A stretch of DNA of 64,000 bases from Methylomonas fluvii (GTDB taxonomy: Bacteria; Pseudomonadota; Gammaproteobacteria; Methylococcales; Methylomonadaceae): positions 124,001-188,000 of the forward strand of contig NZ_JACXST010000003.1 in the NCBI RefSeq assembly GCF_014850975.1. The letters are read 5' to 3'. A model generated the notes under the pieces. The model did not search any database and was not told the DNA's origin. It was given only the letters and a program-made list of their open reading frames with translations. Position 1 is the first letter of the stretch. Every line of letters starts with the position of its first letter. The position numbers were made by a program, and so were the translations under genes. Positions 40,053-47,930 of this stretch are shown here, piece after piece.

Positions 40053-40622
40053 TTAGGCATAAACAGTGGATTTACGGCGTCCTGCATACAAGACGCCCAA
40101 TAAAGCGCTGGTCATCATCCATATTGACGCCGGTAAAGGCACTGCGGCAGGTGCATCGCTGCTTGCTTGCGAAGGACTGATGTCAAACGCGTACAAAAAG
40201 TGCAGATTGTTAAACTCGGAAGAATCTGCGAATGCCAGTAAGTTAGCGTCAGAGCCTAAATCGGTATTGCCGAATGCAGCACTCCAAACCCCGCCGGACA
40301 GCATACCAATTTGGAAATTATTGGAGCCCAGCAAAGTGCCGGATGTGCTACCGGTGCCGATATTGTAATTAGCTCCGTTAGCAACAAACGACACCGCGCC
40401 GACACCGGTAAACGCGACGACAGGTTCGGCAGCACCGATAACGGCCGTATCTTCGAAAATGCCGAAGGTATCGGAAAGCGAAGGAAACGGGAACGATGAA
40501 GAGCTAAACGACAGAAAATTAACATCGCCGTCGTTTGGCGCCCAAACGCTAGCGGAACTAGCACTAGAAACCGCCAATAGGCAAACGGCGAGCGAGGTCT
40601 TTATATAAGGGATCTTTTCCAT
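40053..40622 (-). CDS. PEP-CTERM-type exported protein
   Basis: A 189-residue protein with a signal peptide (ending ASSAS), a Ser/Gly/Asn-rich body, and a C-terminal sorting tail VPLPASIWMMTSALLGVLYAGRRKS: the Pro-containing motif (VPLP in place of VPEP), one membrane helix, then a basic end. This is the exosortase (EpsH/XrtA) recognition signal found in exopolysaccharide-making Gram-negatives. No exosortase gene is in the window. A promoter-like palindrome (41026-41067) faces it from about 400 bp upstream. Confidence 0.82.
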   Translation of the reverse strand: MEKIPYIKTSLAVCLLAVSSASSASVWAPNDGDVNFLSFSSSSFPFPSLSDTFGIFEDTAVIGAAEPVVAFTGVGAVSFVANGANYNIGTGSTSGTLLGSNNFQIGMLSGGVWSAAFGNTDLGSDANLLAFADSSEFNNLHFLYAFDISPSQASSDAPAAVPLPASIWMMTSALLGVLYAGRRKSTVYA

Positions 40623-41025
40623 AGGTATTTCTCGATAGATTTTAAGTTAACAAATAGCCATCCAATGGCTCTTACCCCGAAGCCGGTCTTGCCAGGCAAA
40701 ACCGGGTTTTACAGAGTTAATGCAACCGTTAGCTTCGGAGCAGTCTGCTTCCGGACGGTCTGTATTGCTTGCGTAGCCAACTAACTGCCAAGGCAATGGC
40801 TATCTGCCGACTAGTCAGGCGGTAGTTAAAAAGTCGTGGAGCTAAGTTTGATAAGCATCGTGTGGCCGAAGTGACCTGCACAATAGGTTTGGTTGGAATG
40901 GTGCAACGCTGGGGCGATGACGAATTTGTTCTTCGTGTAGCGAGTTGAATGGAATAGCTGTCGGTCTCTGTAAGTTTTGGACTCGGTCCGGCTTTAGGGT
41001 TCTGGTTGAGTGAATTTATAGTTGG

Positions 41026-41067
41026 AGTTTAAGTAAAACCGCCGTCGGTGTCGGTACGCTATCCAAC
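41026..41067 (-). promoter_or_regulatory. Palindrome-linked promoter facing the PEP-CTERM gene
   Basis: On the minus strand: GTTGGATAGCGTAC, overlapping CCGACA, a 17 bp spacer, then TAAACT. It implies a ~400-base leader. The stretch 40623-41025 holds no gene I can recognise. Confidence 0.5.
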
Positions 41068-41126
41068 ATTGGAAAAATGCCTGGCATTCGAGGTCCGTAA
41101 AGCTGTCTGTCTAGCTTCTAATCTAT

Positions 41127-41168
41127 GTTCGTTGCCGCACCGACTTTGCTTGGGTTTGCTGATATTGT
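41127..41168 (+). promoter_or_regulatory. Palindrome-linked promoter facing the CsbD gene
   Basis: GTTCGTTGCCGCAC, overlapping CCGACT, a 17 bp spacer, then TATTGT. The predicted start is about 70 bases before the ATG at 41245. Divergent partner of 41026-41067. Confidence 0.68.
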
Positions 41169-41244
41169 TTTAACCAGGCAGCGGAAGAAACTTCCGCGCT
41201 GGGCCATGGCATTTTGCTCATGGCTAATTCAGTTGGAGATCATC

Positions 41245-41421
41245 ATGAATAAAGATCAAGTAAAAGGCCGCGTTGAAGAAGTTAAAGGTAAAGTCAAAGA
41301 AGCTGCTGGCGTGATTCTGGACGACAAAGAGTTGGAGTTAAAAGGCAATGTCGAGAAGAATCTGGGCAAGGTTCAGTCCGGTTTTGGTGATCTGAAACAA
41401 GACATCAAGGACGACCTATAA
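41245..41421 (+). CDS. CsbD-family stress protein
   Basis: A 58-residue soluble protein, MNKDQVKGRVEEVKGKVKEA and onward, with the family's repeated K-G-x-x-E-x-x-G/K-x-x-K pattern and an acidic C-terminus (DLKQDIKDDL). CsbD proteins are strongly induced by general stress in many bacteria; their molecular role is unknown. TTGGAG lies 9 bases before the ATG. Confidence 0.92.
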   Translation: MNKDQVKGRVEEVKGKVKEAAGVILDDKELELKGNVEKNLGKVQSGFGDLKQDIKDDL

Positions 41422-41491
41422 CCCGCTAAATTCTAAACGTCATTCGGGGTTTATTTCGCTGTCACTCGACGGCAGTTAGCGGAGAAAGATC

Positions 41492-41641
41492 ATGCTTGAA
41501 ACTGTAGCCGTACTATTTATCATCCTTTGGGCGCTGGGTTTGGTGTCTGCGTACACGCTTGGCGGGTTCATTCATCTATTACTGGTAATCGCGCTTATAG
41601 CGATTGTACTTCGCGTAATTCAAGGTCGAAGGGCTTTATAA
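41492..41641 (+). CDS. lmo0937-family small membrane protein
   Basis: A 49-residue protein with two hydrophobic helices, MLETVAVLFIILWALGLVSA and then YTLGGFIHLLLVIALIAIVLRVIQGRR, closely matching the lmo0937/DUF5670 pattern (LWxLGLVxxYTxGGFIHxLLVIA). GGAGAAAG precedes the ATG. It lies 70 bp after the CsbD gene, a frequent neighbour in stress gene groups. Confidence 0.9.
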   Translation: MLETVAVLFIILWALGLVSAYTLGGFIHLLLVIALIAIVLRVIQGRRAL

Positions 41642-41710
41642 GTATTGCAAAACCAAGCGTTTGCTTCTATCGATAGCTTGGTTTGGAGCTTTGCCGGATC
41701 TAATTTTGCA

Positions 41711-41966
41711 ATGGCAAGTCGTGGAATTTGGATGCGGCTGGTCATGCCGGGTTTGACCAAAATCATGGTCATGCTGTTGATTATTGCCGGGGCATTGGAA
41801 CTGATCTACGGCGGTTTCAGCTATACCAAGGAAACGCAGCAGGCCGCATGAGGCCCCCATTCTAACTATCGTTAAAAGATACTCAGACTGTCAATGTACC
41901 GGTTGTTTGGGCCGGAGTAGAGACCTTGGTGGCGGGGAGCGCGTTATTGTTTGCGGCAAGTAGGAA
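41711..41966 (+). pseudogene. Decayed small membrane protein gene
   Basis: The first frame gives a membrane helix and the phrase IYGGFSYTKETQQ, then stops at 41851. Further on, in another frame, lies the matching C-terminal phrase DTQTVNVPVVWAGVETLVAG followed by SALLFAASRKK. Together these are the two halves of a common small two-helix protein family (helix, GGFxYT, short loop, TVNVPVWAG, helix, SRKK). At least one frameshift lies between them, and the start lacks a ribosome-binding site. Confidence 0.6.
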
Positions 41967-41984
41967 AAAGTTAGTTTGCGAAAT

Positions 41985-42437
41985 TCAGCTGGTTGTCAGT
42001 CCATTGTCTTCAGTTTTAGCGGCAGCACTTGTCGCGCGATTGTATCGCCTTGCATTGCTTGGTTTGGTTCGTGACTGTTGAAAGCTTTTCGTCATCCAAG
42101 CTATCGGTAAGGCGTTGTACAGCGTATGAGCCGACAGCAGAAAACTTAGCACATGACGTAAATGCATGCTTGCTGAGACGTTGGTATTTTCTGTAGGTTC
42201 CGGTAGTGGGGCAGGCCTAGGCGGAGGGCATTTACTGAGTTCGCCCGCTATGAATCCTATGCCGCTTGCCAGCAGCAGTGTGGCAGGTGCGGTCATTTGT
42301 TTATGGATATTTTCCAGCAGTGAAGTGGTGCGATTTCCGAGCGACTGACGACGCTTCAAAACTTGTCTTTCCGCATTTCTGATTTGCGCGTTTAAAGAAC
42401 CGACGGCCTTTCTATGTTGAATCCAAGCTGGCATCAT
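41985..42437 (-). CDS. Membrane-anchored protein of unknown function, downstream of holin-like gene
   Basis: A 150-residue protein with one clear hydrophobic helix (MTAPATLLLASGIGFIAGEL, about residues 47-66) preceded by a basic helical stretch. No family recognised. Its start overlaps the stop of the holin-like gene by four bases (ATGA-type), so it ends the four-gene BON, DUF883, holin-like operon. Confidence 0.6.
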   Translation of the reverse strand: MMPAWIQHRKAVGSLNAQIRNAERQVLKRRQSLGNRTTSLLENIHKQMTAPATLLLASGIGFIAGELSKCPPPRPAPLPEPTENTNVSASMHLRHVLSFLLSAHTLYNALPIAWMTKSFQQSRTKPSNARRYNRATSAAAKTEDNGLTTS

Positions 42438-42883
42438 CGGATGTCCTTATTGGCAAAGTCTTTAGACACGGGCTTAAGGCTATGCTGTGTGGCCGGGAAT
42501 TGTAAATAGCGGCTCCGGCGGCGGATCAGCCCGAGCAGGCTTAATGCCAGCAGTAGATTGAAGGCTACCGCGAACAGTATGGCGCTGCTGGTCCGAAGAT
42601 CATGCTCGATCAGCCACTGTACCCCGGCGGCCTGTAAGCCCAGCCAGGCGGCACTCAGCAACAAACCAAGCATCACCGCTGCCGCGACCATTGTAATTAG
42701 ACTTTGGCCGGCCCGCCGCGTTTCCAAAGCGGCAAGCCTAAAGCGATCGTGGCTTAAACCCTGTAAATCTTCCCAGAGCAATTGAATGTCCTCCAGCATG
42801 CCGACGTCGTTGGATGGCGCGGCATGCATGGCAGACTGCCGGTTTTCCTTGGTCCTTATGGACGCATTCGGGTCAATGGACAA
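42434..42883 (-). CDS. Phage-holin-III-superfamily (DUF1469-like) membrane protein
   Basis: A 149-residue protein with a soluble start containing LWEDLQGLSHDRFRLAALETRRAGQSL, then two helices (about residues 65-85 and 98-120) and a basic end. This is the layout of PF07332, small membrane proteins found next to DUF883 genes in proteobacterial stress operons and not tied to phage. It lies 7 bp after the DUF883 gene. Confidence 0.78.
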   Translation of the reverse strand: MSIDPNASIRTKENRQSAMHAAPSNDVGMLEDIQLLWEDLQGLSHDRFRLAALETRRAGQSLITMVAAAVMLGLLLSAAWLGLQAAGVQWLIEHDLRTSSAILFAVAFNLLLALSLLGLIRRRSRYLQFPATQHSLKPVSKDFANKDIR

Positions 42884-42890
42884 CTGGGAG

Positions 42891-43121
42891 TTAGCGGCTG
42901 CTCAGCAGACGGCTGAGCAGAAAGCCGCTGGCTACCGCAATGCCCAATGCCGTTACCGGATTGTCGCGGATATAGACCTGACAGTTTTTCACGATACGCT
43001 GCTCGGCTGTTTTTAGTTGCTCGCTTTTTTCGTCTAGTGTTTCCGCAGCTTGATGGGAGGCGTTGGCGATTTTATCTACCGCTTCGTGGGCGTAATTGGA
43101 TGCTTTATCGATGGTTTCCAT
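42891..43121 (-). CDS. DUF883 (ElaB/YqjD-like) membrane-anchored protein
   Basis: A 76-residue protein: a helical soluble part (HEAVDKIANASHQAAETLDE) followed by VRDNP-like YIRDNPVTALGIAVASGFLLSRLL. That tail is the DUF883 C-terminal anchor. E. coli ElaB and YqjD bind stationary-phase ribosomes and guard the membrane. It is the second gene of the BON operon. Confidence 0.9.
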   Translation of the reverse strand: METIDKASNYAHEAVDKIANASHQAAETLDEKSEQLKTAEQRIVKNCQVYIRDNPVTALGIAVASGFLLSRLLSSR

Positions 43122-43135
43122 ATTGGTTTCCTGGG

Positions 43136-43450
43136 TTATTTAAGACGCATATCGTTTTTGACGGATTGAACGCCTTTGACGCCGCGCGCAATTTCCACGG
43201 CTTTATTAATATCGGCCTGGGTGCCGACGAAACCGCTCAATTGCACGATGCCTTTGAAGGTTTCGACATTGATCTGTCCTGATCTCAAGTTAGGCTCGTC
43301 AAACAACATTGCCTTCACCTTAGTAGTGATGACGCTGTCGTCGACATATTCCCCGGTGCCTTCGTGTTTATGTGTCGATGCGCAACCGGCGGCACTAAGT
43401 AATGTAAAGGCCACAATAAATGCGGATAAAAATCGACTGAGGTTTTTCAT
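43136..43450 (-). CDS. BON-domain lipoprotein (OsmY-like)
   Basis: A 104-residue protein with a lipoprotein signal (TLLSAAGCAS) and one BON domain (VDDSVITTKVKAMLFDEPNL...GIVQLSGFV...AVEIARGVKGVQSVKND). BON proteins bind membranes or peptidoglycan and respond to osmotic stress. The ATG at 43450 is chosen because GGGAG lies upstream and the signal peptide begins there. First gene of a four-gene operon; the promoter at 43586-43627 points at it. Confidence 0.9.
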   Translation of the reverse strand: MKNLSRFLSAFIVAFTLLSAAGCASTHKHEGTGEYVDDSVITTKVKAMLFDEPNLRSGQINVETFKGIVQLSGFVGTQADINKAVEIARGVKGVQSVKNDMRLK

Positions 43451-43585
43451 GGTTAATTCTCCCGGGCTAAAAATAACGCTATGTAACAAATGCTCGGTCA
43501 CCCTAAGGCGAAGACGTCTTAGTTAACCGGTTGAACTAACGCATTGTCATAAATTTGCGAGTAGGGTTGGTGAAACCTTGAATAC

Positions 43586-43627
43586 ACTGTAATTGCAAAG
43601 CCAGTCATAGTCGGTACGTTAGCGAAC
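43586..43627 (-). promoter_or_regulatory. Palindrome-linked promoter facing the BON operon
   Basis: On the minus strand: GTTCGCTAACGTAC, overlapping CCGACT, a 17 bp spacer, then TACAGT. Among the closest to the consensus. Confidence 0.68.
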
Positions 43628-43693
43628 ATAAAGCTTTTGAAGCGTCGGTGGTGGCAGGTACCTCAGGCATACCTGGAAAGCGGGAGTATATAT

Positions 43694-43736
43694 GTGCGCT
43701 ACCGCACCGACAGGGTGTTGCTGTTGCGAATAAGCT
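43694..43736 (+). promoter_or_regulatory. Palindrome-linked promoter facing the OmpA porin
   Basis: GTGCGCTACCGCAC, overlapping CCGACA, an 18 bp spacer, then TAAGCT. Predicted start about 90 bases before the ATG at 43835. The gap 43502-43834 contains this pair and no gene. Confidence 0.65.
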
Positions 43737-43834
43737 ACTTAACAGCTTATTTACAACAACGCCGATCGATTTAGGACGCTTTAGTTAAATCGGCGTTAAT
43801 TACCAATCCCGATTTTCACGCCAAAGGAATCACT

Positions 43835-44890
43835 ATGTTTACTAAAAAGATACTGCCGATAGCCGCCTTAACCGGTCTGGCTATGATGACCCAGGCCCAG
43901 GCCGCCGATCAAAGCCAAGACAATCGTTGGTATGTTGCTCCGTTCGCAACCTTTATTAACAGCGGCGGTGATAGGCATGCCAGAGACGGTTGGGGCGGCG
44001 GTGTCGGCGTGGGTAAAATCATCGATCAACATTTTAACGTCGAGTTAAAAGGCTTTTATCAAGGTTTTGGCGGCGATAACGGTCCTTGGGATTTGGCCGG
44101 CGGTAGTGCCGATGCGCAATATTATTTATTCCGCGATAAATTCTCGCCATATGTAGTAGTAGGCTTGGGCGGCATGAACACCTGCGCGTCAGCTAATTGC
44201 GGTATCGGTTTTATCGGCGAAGCCGGCGTCGGCGCCACTTACGAGGTGAATGACAACTTATTGATTCGCAGCGATGTGCGTTATCGCTACAACAATAATC
44301 TAAATGCTCATGTTCAACCGGGCACCGACGAATTCCACGATATGACGGTCAATATTGGTGTGGTGATTCCATTTGGTGACAAACCCAAATATGCCGCAAA
44401 ATCCGATACACGCACCGCACCACCGCCGATTGTGGCGGCATCCAAACCTGATTGCAGTGCACTGGATGCGGATGCCGACGGCGTCAACGATTGCTTGGAT
44501 AAATGCCCTGGTACCATCAAAGGCGCCACCGTTGATCTTAAAGGTTGCGCCGTCAGATTAATACTAAAGGGAGAGCATTTTAGATACGATTCCGCAGAAT
44601 TGGGTCTAAATGCCAAGGAACTATTGGATGGCGTCGCCAAGGACTTGATCCCGTTCCCGCAGAAAAATGAAATTCAGGTGCAAGGTCACGCCAGCAGCGA
44701 AGGTAGTGACTCCTATAATATGAAGCTCTCGCAACGCCGGGCAAATTCGGTAGTTGAATATCTGAAATTGAAAGGCGTCTCCAACAAATTGTCCGCAAAA
44801 GGTTATGGCGAAACCCAACCCATCGCCGATAACGCGACGGAAGCTGGCAAATCGGAAAATCGCCGGGTCGAGTTGATCTGGATTGAATAA
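43835..44890 (+). CDS. OmpA/OprF-type outer-membrane protein
   Basis: A 351-residue protein: signal peptide (ending AQA-ADQ), an eight-stranded barrel (about residues 25-185, with alternating aromatic strands such as NRWYVAPFATFI and SPYVVVGLGG), a thrombospondin-type-3 calcium loop (DADADGVNDCLDKCPGT) and a C-terminal OmpA peptidoglycan-binding domain (VQGHASSEGSDSYNMKLSQRRA, KGYGETQPIADN, ENRRVELI). It gives structural linkage between outer membrane and wall. The stop codon directly abuts an IS5 transposase remnant. Confidence 0.92.
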   Translation: MFTKKILPIAALTGLAMMTQAQAADQSQDNRWYVAPFATFINSGGDRHARDGWGGGVGVGKIIDQHFNVELKGFYQGFGGDNGPWDLAGGSADAQYYLFRDKFSPYVVVGLGGMNTCASANCGIGFIGEAGVGATYEVNDNLLIRSDVRYRYNNNLNAHVQPGTDEFHDMTVNIGVVIPFGDKPKYAAKSDTRTAPPPIVAASKPDCSALDADADGVNDCLDKCPGTIKGATVDLKGCAVRLILKGEHFRYDSAELGLNAKELLDGVAKDLIPFPQKNEIQVQGHASSEGSDSYNMKLSQRRANSVVEYLKLKGVSNKLSAKGYGETQPIADNATEAGKSENRRVELIWIE

Positions 44891-45207
44891 GGATTGCCGA
44901 ACGGGACGCAGCGGCCATTATTCCCGTGCGCAAAAATGGCAAGCCTTGGAAAGAAAATACGCCAGGTGCCCAAGCCCGAAACGAAACACTGCGCGCCATG
45001 CAACGGTTAGGCAGAGCCATCTGGAAAAAATGGAGCGGTTATCATCGCCGTAGCCTGGTGGAAACCAAAATGCGTTGCTTCAAGCTGCTGGGCGAACGGG
45101 TCAGGGCGCGAACCTTTACCAGCCAAGTCGCTGAGTTACAAATTCGAGCGGCGCTATTGAATCGGTTTACCCAGTTGGGAACGCCGATCACCGTGGGCAT
45201 GCCCTAA
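44891..45207 (+). pseudogene. 3' fragment of an IS5-family transposase
   Basis: In one open frame from just after the OmpA stop: IAERDAAAIIPVRKNGKPWK, then ARNETLRAMQRLGRAIWKKW, SGYHRRSLVETKMRCFKLLG and RVRARTFTSQVAELQIRAALLN. This is the C-terminal third of IS5-type transposases, including the YHRRSLVETKM block with the catalytic Glu. The N-terminal two thirds and any inverted repeat are missing. Confidence 0.85.
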
Positions 45208-45284
45208 ATCCGTCTGGCGATTTGGGGAAAAGGGGCAGTTTATCCTTGCCTCAATTTATGCAACAAAGCCCAAAAAATCAAAAC

Positions 45285-45483
45285 TTTATTAAGTGATCTT
45301 GAACTCGACGAACGTCTGATCAAACAATTCAAAGTCGCCGCCATTCCTGGTTGTGCCTTTGGTATGCAGGACGTTTGTTATCTGCGAATATCCTATGGCA
45401 TGTTAAGTCCGGCACAAGCTGGCGAAGCTGTTCAGCGCCTGATCACTGGGTTGTTTGCATTAAGCAGTAGCAACCCTATTTAA
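45285..45483 (+). pseudogene. 3' fragment of a class I/II aminotransferase gene
   Basis: One frame reads LLSDLELDERLIKQFKVAAI, PGCAFGMQDVCYLRISYGML and SPAQAGEAVQRLITGLFAL, then a stop. This is the C-terminal end of PLP aminotransferases (VAxxPGxAFG, then YLRxSYG with the Arg that binds the substrate carboxylate). There is no upstream part: the PLP lysine region is gone. 45208-45284 and 45484-45632 contain nothing recognisable. Confidence 0.7.
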
Positions 45484-45632
45484 TCGGCCACGTCTTTCGA
45501 TTGAGTATAACCGATTGGAACTCAGCAACCAGAGGGGGGAGTTCTGTCACTCAAAATATTTTATGGCGCGATTTATTGTTTGATGACATATTAAGTGACG
45601 CAATTAAGTTAATAGCGACACAAAAATAAATC

Positions 45633-47024
45633 ATGCCAAAAATAGTCCCTCCGGAAGAACTGGATCGAATTGTGAAGCTGATTGCCCAATATCCTGAAGG
45701 TATCGGCGCGAAAGACATTGCCCAACGGCTAGATTTCGATATGAAAGGGCGCACTTTACAACGCCGTTTGGCCACATTGATCGCTGAGCGCCGCATTATC
45801 AGCGAAGGCGAGGGGCGTGCACTGAAGTACAAAATTGCACGAACCATTCAGGGTAGGGGAGTCATCTGTCCGGTCGATGATGAAAATCGGCAAAACCTTG
45901 ACGAAGTCTATATTCCCATTTCGCCAAAAGGCGAAGAGATCAGGTCCTTTATTACTCAACCTCGGACTCAACGTCCCCCCGTCAGCTATCAGCCTGATTT
46001 CTTGGGGCAGTACTATCCCAACAACACCTATTACTTACCTGCCTGTTTACGGGAACAATTCCATACCTTGGGTAGGTCGCCGGCTGAGCAAAGACCGGCA
46101 GGCACCTTTGCCCGTGACATTCTGAATCGGCTGCTCATTGATCTTTCGTGGGCTTCTTCCCGCTTGGAAGGCAACACCTATAGCCGACTGGATACCGAAC
46201 GTTTGATCGAATTCGGACAGGTGGCTGAGGGGAAGGATGTCATGGAAACCCAGATGATACTCAATCACAAGTCGGCGATCGAATATTTGGTCCGCGATAT
46301 CGAGCATACTGGCGTAACGGCCGAAACCATTGTTGCCTTACATGCTTTTTTATCGGATGGTTTGTTGGCAGACCCGATGAGTTGTGGTCGTCTACGCAAC
46401 CGTGCGGTCGATATCGGCGGCAGCGTTTATTTGCCGATTGCGATGCCGCAACGGATTGATGAGTTGTTCGGGATTATCATGAGCATGGCGGCGGAAATCA
46501 ACGATCCGTTTGAACAATCGTTTTTCCTGATGGTGCATTTGCCTTACTTGCAACCCTTCGAAGACGTCAACAAACGAGTTTCGCGCTTGGCGGCTAATAT
46601 TCCGCTGATTCAACACAATCTTTGTCCATTGTCCTTCATCGATGTGCCACAGCAGGCTTACGTGGATGCGGTCCTCGGAATCTATGAGCTGAATCGAATT
46701 GAATTTTTGAAAGATGTCTACATCTGGGCTTACGAACGTTCATGCCAGCAATACGTTGCCGTACAACAGCAACTCGTGCCGCCGGACATCTTTCGATTAC
46801 GATATCGAAACGAGCTGGCCGAAGCAATACGAGCCATTGTCCGGGACGGACAGGCAGCAGATGACACATCAATCTTGGCTGGCATTCCGGATTCTGTGTC
46901 TCAAGAAGACAAACAGAAATTCCTTAACTTGGTACGAAGCGAACTCAAGACGTTACATGCGGGAAATGCTATTCGTTTTGGGTTGCGTCCTCTGGAGTTT
47001 TCAGTATGGCAACAAAAGCATTAA
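45633..47024 (+). CDS. Fic-family protein with N-terminal winged helix and altered catalytic motif
   Basis: A 463-residue soluble protein. The N-terminus (about 1-75) is a helix-turn-helix or winged helix (GIGAKDIAQRLDFDMKGRTLQRRLATLI). An inhibitory-helix motif SSRLEG (S-x-x-x-E-G) lies at about residue 180, as in class II Fic proteins that restrain themselves from the N-terminal side. The Fic core reads LPYLQPFEDVNKRVSRLA, where active Fic enzymes have HPFxDGNGR: the catalytic His is Gln and the Gly-Asn-Gly becomes Val-Asn-Lys. It may therefore be a non-AMPylating or differently acting member. It is the only intact gene in the remnant-rich stretch 44.9-48.2 kb. Confidence 0.85.
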   Translation: MPKIVPPEELDRIVKLIAQYPEGIGAKDIAQRLDFDMKGRTLQRRLATLIAERRIISEGEGRALKYKIARTIQGRGVICPVDDENRQNLDEVYIPISPKGEEIRSFITQPRTQRPPVSYQPDFLGQYYPNNTYYLPACLREQFHTLGRSPAEQRPAGTFARDILNRLLIDLSWASSRLEGNTYSRLDTERLIEFGQVAEGKDVMETQMILNHKSAIEYLVRDIEHTGVTAETIVALHAFLSDGLLADPMSCGRLRNRAVDIGGSVYLPIAMPQRIDELFGIIMSMAAEINDPFEQSFFLMVHLPYLQPFEDVNKRVSRLAANIPLIQHNLCPLSFIDVPQQAYVDAVLGIYELNRIEFLKDVYIWAYERSCQQYVAVQQQLVPPDIFRLRYRNELAEAIRAIVRDGQAADDTSILAGIPDSVSQEDKQKFLNLVRSELKTLHAGNAIRFGLRPLEFSVWQQKH

Positions 47025-47235
47025 GTTAACTATGCGGAATAATTTATTTTAATACCGGAGCGTTATCATCAGTTGTTCGTGGAGCCAGATTCGCCACATG
47101 TCTCGGTGTAGTAGTGGTGTAGTAAAATTGTAGTATTGCAAGATAGAAATGACGCTGATATTGATGCTACTGTAGTAGGTTATTAAATTGCGAGGTCTGC
47201 AAGTTGTTGATTTTATTGGTTGATAAAAAGCTCTA

Positions 47236-47285
47236 TTTGACTGGGGGACAAGGGGTCGTGGGTTCGAATCCCGCCGTCCCGACCA
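47236..47285 (+). tRNA. 3' fragment of tRNA-Pro(GGG), probable attachment-site remnant
   Basis: The sequence covers the anticodon arm (TTTGA CTGGGGG ACAAG, anticodon GGG), variable loop, T-arm (GTGGG TTCGAAT CCCGC, a good stem) and acceptor 3' strand CGTCCCG plus ACCA. Upstream sequence does not supply the D-arm or the CGGGACG 5' acceptor strand, so no tRNA can form. Integrases of islands and phages typically recombine in the 3' half of a tRNA gene and leave such a copy at the far end of the insert. Confidence 0.8.
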
Positions 47286-47786
47286 AATAAATCAATGAGT
47301 TATAAATTATCCCCTAAAGGTTAGTCTTACAAATGCTGTTTCTGGATACATTCCGGGATACGTTTTTACAACGTAACCAACCCTAACGTAAGCAGTATCT
47401 AAAAACACAAAAAGCGGTTGAATCATACTTTCGGTTAAGTTTTGAATTATGGTTCTGGTTGATGTAGCTGGTGATTTCCAAAGTTCGCTTATCCTTGTTG
47501 GGAGTTAAATCACCCCCGCCACAAATGGATGCCCACTTTTTGCAAAGCTTTCAATCAATGACATTGAGAAGGTAAAGATTGCAGCCGTATTCTGGGCTTT
47601 AGCTATGAAGCGAAAGCTTCTGCTCCTGATGGAATCCGCTGTCGAGTCCTCAGCAACGCCGCGCACTCAAAATTGCATAGCCGGGTCAGGTTTACTCAAT
47701 CACGGACTGGCCAGTTTCGCCATCATTTTATGATTGTCCATTCAATCGATAGAACAACTCCTTAACCGGGTTTATCCAATGGATTG

Positions 47787-47930
47787 TTATACTTTGGCAA
47801 GCTCGGCTGCTGAGGAGTAATCAAGCCGGGTAATTCTGTCTTTCGCCAGCAAGGCCCAAACAAAGCGAGCTTTCTTGTTGTTAGCCAAGGCGAACGCAGC
47901 TACATTCTTGCCATCCCGTTTTTAAAAAAT
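47787..47930 (-). pseudogene. C-terminal scrap of an IS110-family transposase
   Basis: On the minus strand one frame reads RDGKNVAAFALANNKKARFV, WALLAKDRITRLDYSSAAEL and AKV before a stop. This resembles the C-terminal end of IS110/IS1111 transposases (K-x-x-x-VAxxALAxKxARxxWALLxK). Nothing of the DEDD catalytic domain remains. Confidence 0.65.

Noticed and set aside
42434-42883. Holin-like protein as a sign of prophage
   Set aside because: It sits in an operon with BON and DUF883 genes, the usual setting of this non-phage family; no phage structural or lysis gene is nearby.
10091-43707. The GTKCGNTANCGYAC palindromes as REP elements or DNA-uptake sequences
   Set aside because: They are short and confined to gene upstream regions, and they hold a fixed distance and orientation to -35/-10-like hexamers, which those element types do not explain.
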